From Tetracladium setigerum (Eukaryota; Ascomycota; Leotiomycetes; Helotiales): a DNA stretch of 64,000 nt. Shown here one piece after another: positions 59,315 to 64,000 of this stretch (position 1 is its first letter; each line of letters begins with the position of its first letter). The position numbers and the translations under genes are program-made. The notes under the pieces are model-generated. The model did no database searches. It worked only from the letters and a program-made list of their open reading frames with translations, and had not been told where the DNA came from. Location of the stretch: positions 124,001 through 188,000 of the forward strand of contig PZJY01000006.1 of NCBI GenBank assembly GCA_031472005.1, read 5' to 3'.

Positions 59315-61130
59315 TCAAAAGAACGCAATAGTCCTGATCTCCACGCTCTCCCTAATTGGCATACCCGGCTTTTCACTTGGATCTACAAACGCACTGTGAC
59401 CAACCCACCTTGCCCTCCCTTCCCCTCTTCACTATCAAACGTTTTCAAAAGCACACATGAATCCGTGCCCATTCCCGGGAAATAAATCCATTCGTGACTC
59501 TCTCGATGTTTCATCACGTAATTCTCACCATCTCTATCTCGATATCTGAGATGGAGCGTTTGGAAGTCTGATGGATGTGTAGATGGATGAGAGAGCATTG
59601 CGAGGGGATTGTTGTAGACGGGGTTATGAAGAGGGAGCCAGATATTGAAGAATGCGTAGCGATTGTTACATGGATGGTGAGTTGATTTTGTATGCAAATT
59701 GGAAGGGTTGAGATAATGAGAGAAGGCGTGAGATTTGGGGAGGAGTTGTTGGACGCGGAGGGGTGCGGATATGCTGGTGTAGTCGCAGTGCGTGAGCATC
59801 ACTGGGGCTCGCTGGCTTGTGTTTGTTTCGGCTGTGATGGGTTTGGAGGCATTTTTATTGGTGCGGATTGTATGATCGAATACCAAACTGGGTGGATGTA
59901 TGTCAGTTTTGAACTTGCTTCCCAGTGGCAATCAACTTACACATCTTTGGCGCCAACTGTGTGTTTCAGAAAATCTACAACATCAGGATAGAAATCTTTC
60001 CTGACATTTTCATCGTCCTCCCATTCAGATTGGTAACTGGTGTTGAAGTTGTGAAGTGAGAATCCATGCTTATCAGCAGTGAATTCTTTGACTCGATCCC
60101 AGCCATTTTGAACTGTCATTTCATGTGGATCATCTCCTGGTGCATGTGCAGCAGACGCTTTTTCATTCTCGTAGAAGTATATCTCCGTAAGACCAGGTTT
60201 GGTGTAGTTGAAAGTTGAGACGACTTCCTGAGGGAAATCCTTCACGGCAGGCGCAAGGGAAGTGCCGTTTGCATTTCCATTGGAAACATTCTTCTCTATT
60301 TGGAACAGAAATTAACAATTAGTTATTGAACAACAAATGACAATGTCGCAAACAGAAACGCATAACTCAATCAAGTAGATGAATCGCCCGCACCTAGACC
60401 CAACCCCTTGTCGACAGCCCCTTGAGTCTTTTTCCAGCAATCCAACTCCTCGACCTGCTCGATCCATCTTCTAAAGTTTGGATATTTCTCTACCTCTAGC
60501 TTTTGTGATCGCCAAACATGCATTGGTGCTGCGACGGCAATATCCGCGATTGTGAGGTTATCCCCTGTTAACCATTTCGTTTTCGAGAGTTGCTCATCGA
60601 TGATCTCGGCGTGACGAGACCATTTAGGTAATTCGGCATCTAGAATCTCCTGTGAGGGAATTTGGCCTATCAGGGGCTTTACTACATTCTCGACGAGAAA
60701 GACGTAGCATGAGGGAAACCAAATGGAGGCTTCCCTAGTATTTGTTAGGTGACACTTTAGAGACTCCGAAAGAATTAACGAACCACAAGAGCCAGCGATT
60801 GACTCGACATCTTTCCTTCAGATCCTTGGGATAATACTTTGAGTCAGGACAGAGATCTGCTGCGTATTGAAGAATTGCGTTTGATTCGGTGATGTTACAC
60901 TCTCCATCGATTGCTGCAGGAACCTGGAGGTTTGATCAGTCACTAGAAGTACACATTCAAGGAGACTATCCTACTGTGCCATGGGGATTGATTTTGAGGT
61001 ATTCGGGCTTCTTATGCTCGCCAGTGAAGTAATCAACATGATGGAAGTTATATTTGGTACCCAAAAGCTCGAGACCAGCAAGAGTCTTGCGGCTGTTAAC
61101 TGTGCATGGGTCAAGGTAAACTTCAAGCAT
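59315..61130 (-). CDS. Glutathione S-transferase fused to an AsaB/CmcJ-like oxygenase domain
   Basis: Five exons (60975-61130, 60784-60923, 60394-60734, 59941-60295, 59315-59887) join in phase. Residues 1-80 are the thioredoxin-fold GST half (LDPCTVNSRKTLAGLELLG, NITESNAILQYAAD). Residues about 90-210 are the helical half with GDNLTIADIAVAAPMHVWRS. A short Asn/Gly linker leads into an AsaB/CmcJ-type domain: VVSTFNYTKPG, DPHEMTVQNG, DEN..KDFYPDVVDFLKHTVGAKD, VFDHTIR, LTHCDYT (HxD, probable iron ligands), FFNIWLPLHNPVYNNPLAM, YFPGMGTDSCVLLKTFDS. A one-base break at the C-run 59404-59406 hides the normal end (GHSAFVDP with the distal His, then PIRESVEIRT). Read as given, the protein stops at 59383 (498 residues); with the base restored it is 521 residues. 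AsaB/CmcJ proteins hydroxylate or desaturate secondary metabolites. The fusion suggests oxidation coupled to glutathione chemistry. Confidence 0.87.
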
Positions 61131-61855
61131 TTTGTCGATGATGAGTCAAATGTACTTGGGGCATGGGTTTCTGGGGAGAATCGAATTGCTGAACTCGATG
61201 ATGAAGATATATACTCCATTCCCCGCAGAAGGGAGAACCCAGACCCCGCATTGATGATCCAAAGCTTGAGTTACCCCACATTAAGCTAGATGGTTTCTGG
61301 CAAAGATCCATCCATTTGGCCGTTCACCATTCCAGATTGGATGGTAGCTCCAATGATGATGATTTGGAAGAGAAGATGTGCGTACGACTGACTAGATTGG
61401 TGAATCTTTCGAAAGCATTATTGCGGGAAGAGGAAGACCAAAGACGGGATGGCTGTGAGAGATATATGCGGCAGAAGAGGTTATCACTAACCATTGCTAG
61501 TGTTTCGATAACAATTACAGCTATATCTTTGGAACCGTCCGAGACAGAGACAGAAACAGTGTAAAGTAAAAGTAGAAGGTGCGTATTTGGGAGGAAGGTG
61601 TTGACTATTTTCAAGCGATGCAAACAAAATAGACGAGGCTTGCCAAGACAATCTGCACCTGCACCCAATCCAATCACATCCCCTGAGCCACGCTGAAACC
61701 CCCAACCTAAATTGCAGAGGGCGGCGGCACCACCTCAGCCCAGCTGAACATGACCTGAAGATGCTCTTCCTCTGAACATCCAACAGCCTCAAATCCGTTC
61801 GTTTTACCCTCGTCCTCCTACCTATTCTTTGAATATCCTACGTGCAATCAACAAG

Positions 61856-62767
61856 ATGACCATCCATCGAAATGTCAGAGGCGGCAAACCGTCACCATAT
61901 CCCCGCATCGCGTTCCACGCGCTTCGATCCGCCCAACTCCTCGGCGCTGTAGTTGTGAGCGCTGTCATGGCATACTTTATCGATCATTTGAGTACGTATA
62001 TTACGAGTATATACTTTGGAGCAGAAGCTGATGGTCATTAGAGAGAGATACGAACGGTTTGGGCCGACATTTCAACGTTCCCTGGACCTTCATTCTGGTA
62101 AACGCCTTCCTCCCAACGTCGAATTTGGATGCTAACCAACCACCTCAACCACCAGTTATTGTCCGTCTCCCTTGCTACAATGGTCGCCCTCACCGTCACC
62201 ATCGTTCTCTACAATTTCACATACCTCTCTCCACGATTCAACCTGATCCTCAACGGCAGCATATCTCTCGGCTGGGGCTTGGGACTCGGACTGCTCACCT
62301 GGTCCATTGCAGGCTCAAAGGTTTTGCAAACGAGCTGCACAGTCCAGCACTTCGGTAGTGATGCCGGAGTTGGAGTTTGCCAAGAATACAAAGCTCTATG
62401 GTCGATGACATTCTGCGGAACGTAAGTTGGATCAGTCAGGCTGTACCCAAGGGAAGGGGCAACGACTAATCAGGGCAATAGAATCTCGACTATCCTAGCT
62501 CTCCTTCTCGATATCAGCACTTTGAGGAAAGAACACCGTCTCGGAACGTATACTAAGCCTGAGGATGATCAAGCGGCCCAACATTTACATGACATGAAGA
62601 CTACGGAAGTGCGAAGTGCGAGTTATGAGGCTTCGGAAGAGCAGATGAATCTTGTACAACCTACTTGGCATGCACCGGAGGAGGACATCACGTATCGTAG
62701 CAGTTTCGCGGATACAAGAGGACCGCTGGAAAACCATCGAGGTGACGCAGGTTATCGAGATCAATAA
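61856..62767 (+). CDS. Small tetraspan membrane protein, MARVEL-like
   Basis: Four exons (61856-61991, 62042-62097, 62156-62421, 62482-62767) total 744 nt, 247 residues, intact. There are four hydrophobic segments: AQLLGAVVVSAVMAYFI, the PWTFILLLSVSLATMVALTV region, LILNGSISLGWGLGLGLLTW, and ISTILALLLDIS. A conserved-looking loop with Cys (TSCTVQHFG...VGVCQEYKALW) lies between helices 3 and 4, and an acidic tail of about 80 residues follows. This is the usual pattern of fungal MARVEL-domain proteins at the plasma membrane. Function unknown. Confidence 0.8.
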
Positions 62768-63810
62768 GCGGTTTTATCGAATGATAAGGGCAAGGTTTAA
62801 GGGAATTGGTTATTGGAAATATTGCTGTTTGGAACTGAATTATGAGGAGTGGACAAGATACCGTGGGGTGGATTGGCGTCTTAGAGGGTAATTTGGTTGG
62901 ATACGCATTTTGTGGAATTGTTGGATGTACTCAATACGGACGAAGCGATATTTTGTTTATGGTCATTAAAATGGGCAGAAATTGGGATTAAATACCATCA
63001 AAAGCTTCTGTGTCTGAGCGTTTTGTGGTCACTGTTTATTTTAAAGGAGCAGTTCATTTCACTTAGGAAGCAAATTAGTGTGCACTGTATTGCTGGAAAT
63101 GGTCAATTTCCCTTCAAGTCTAGAATTGTGGACAAGATGTGAAGGCTAGATCTTTAAATAGCCAAATCTGCCTTGGGCGAATCCCGTTCTTGGCAAATGA
63201 CCAATCTCCTGCATTGAATCCAGTTTCCGACACTAAATCAAACCGTAATGTATGGAAAGTCTCCTTCTACAGTTGGATTACAATTTTGTAATAAAGCGAA
63301 GGCAGAATGGCTGATCCTCTGAGCACATTCATCAGAATCATAGTAGTCTTGGACTCACAGCCACAACAACGCAATATCTCTGAGACAGACCTCGAGTAAA
63401 GGCTCACTGACCGAGTACGATATTAGACAAGCTCGGGAGAACAGGTTGTCTCTATGGAATTTTCAGAGAATGGATCAAAGACTTGTTTAAATCTGCAGAA
63501 AAGCTGACACCGATGTATTCAGGAGTGTTCTGGAAGAGAGACTTCGCCAATAAGACTAATGGTCAGCGGATTGCGTCCCTATTTGGAGGGATTGAAAAGC
63601 CATTTACAGAAATTTCAAGATCTAAATCGTCATTTATAATGTACTTCAAGCTTGATGTTCTTCTTCTGGGACCGAAAACTCCTTGCCACATCCCTTAGAC
63701 CTCCCTGCTAGATTTAATAGCAGGGATAATGATATCAATTTCTTATAATATCCATTAACTCGCATGGAAAGAGAGCTCACAAATCAAACCAAAAATATAA
63801 ATATAGCTTG
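62768..63810. other. Intergenic region, 1 kb
   Basis: No supported gene. Frames at 62897-63142 and 63483-63698 are short, AT-rich and without recognisable content. The right end is the 3' flank of the gene that enters from the window edge. Confidence 0.5.
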
Positions 63811-64000
63811 TCACGAGTTGGCGGCGGAGATATCTTCTGGCGATGCCTGAACAATTCCAGGAAGACTCTCAAACTTAGGTCGAGAAACACCAGGGTCACT
63901 ACCACCAGTCGAGGGAGCGATCGAAACCTGGCCAGCGATGAGACCGGGCATAGCTATAGCTGAACTTACTGAGCTCGGCCGCGAATTTGGTCGTCTACGG
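63811..64000 (-). CDS. 3' end of a gene cut by the window edge
   Basis: A minus-strand frame runs from the window edge to TGA at 63811-63813 and has clear coding composition: SSAIAMPGLIAGQVSIAPS, then GGSDPGVSRPKFESLPGIVQ and an ISAANS end. The domain is not recognisable from 62 residues. It could contain an unseen intron near 63960. Confidence 0.55.
   Translation of the reverse strand, partial: RRRPNSRPSSVSSAIAMPGLIAGQVSIAPSTGGSDPGVSRPKFESLPGIVQASPEDISAANS

Noticed and set aside
1..64000. CRISPR arrays, bacterial operons, prophage or viral replicons
   Set aside because: No regularly spaced repeats and no prokaryotic or viral gene sets were seen; the window is ordinary fungal nuclear DNA.

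Overview
The window is nuclear DNA of a filamentous ascomycete (Pezizomycotina). This rests on genes with short introns (about 47-100 bp, GT...AG with CTAAC/CTGAC-like branch sites), two eukaryotic tRNA genes (one with a 15-nt intron), and typical mould families: SAT4/rhodopsin-type membrane proteins, Zn2Cys6 regulators, GT90, fungal GT2, AsaB/CmcJ-type enzymes. A plant-associated Leotiomycete would fit the pectin lyase and general gene content, but that is inference.

Layout. 0-10 kb is accessory: a SAT4-type membrane protein, a wrecked GMC oxidoreductase, a secreted pectin lyase, decayed repeat DNA with a tandem repeat, and an uncharacterised charged protein. 10.7-23 kb holds tRNA-Thr(AGT), a stand-alone NAD-dependent acyl reductase, a cytidine-deaminase-fold protein, an HhH-GPD DNA glycosylase, a regulator with C2H2-type fingers plus Zn2Cys6, and a zinc-type alcohol dehydrogenase. 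25-36.7 kb holds a GT90, an MFS transporter, tRNA-Arg(TCG), two tandem WW-like/Ser-Thr kinase paralogues, a disordered protein, and coatomer epsilon. 38-46 kb holds a HAD phosphatase, an HSPA12-like Hsp70 divergent from a P-loop GTPase with a hydrophobic tail, and an uncharacterised coiled-coil protein. 47.7-63 kb holds phosphatidylserine decarboxylase 2, a surface-growth type GT2, an M6 metallopeptidase fused to a ricin-type lectin, a glutathione transferase fused to an AsaB/CmcJ-like oxygenase domain, a small tetraspan membrane protein, and the 3' end of one more gene.

Two things stand out. First, the GST-AsaB/CmcJ fusion (59.3-61.1 kb) is a bifunctional architecture I do not recognise as described. 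Second, at least twelve single-base frame breaks, all of the same sign (one base missing, nearly always in a short homopolymer), interrupt otherwise perfect genes, including conserved housekeeping genes (COPE, PSD2). In the genes where I summed exon lengths, adding the missing base or bases makes the coding length divisible by three. I read these as assembly indels rather than pseudogenes; only the GMC gene is clearly dead. Gene spans below follow the uninterrupted homology and each break is stated.
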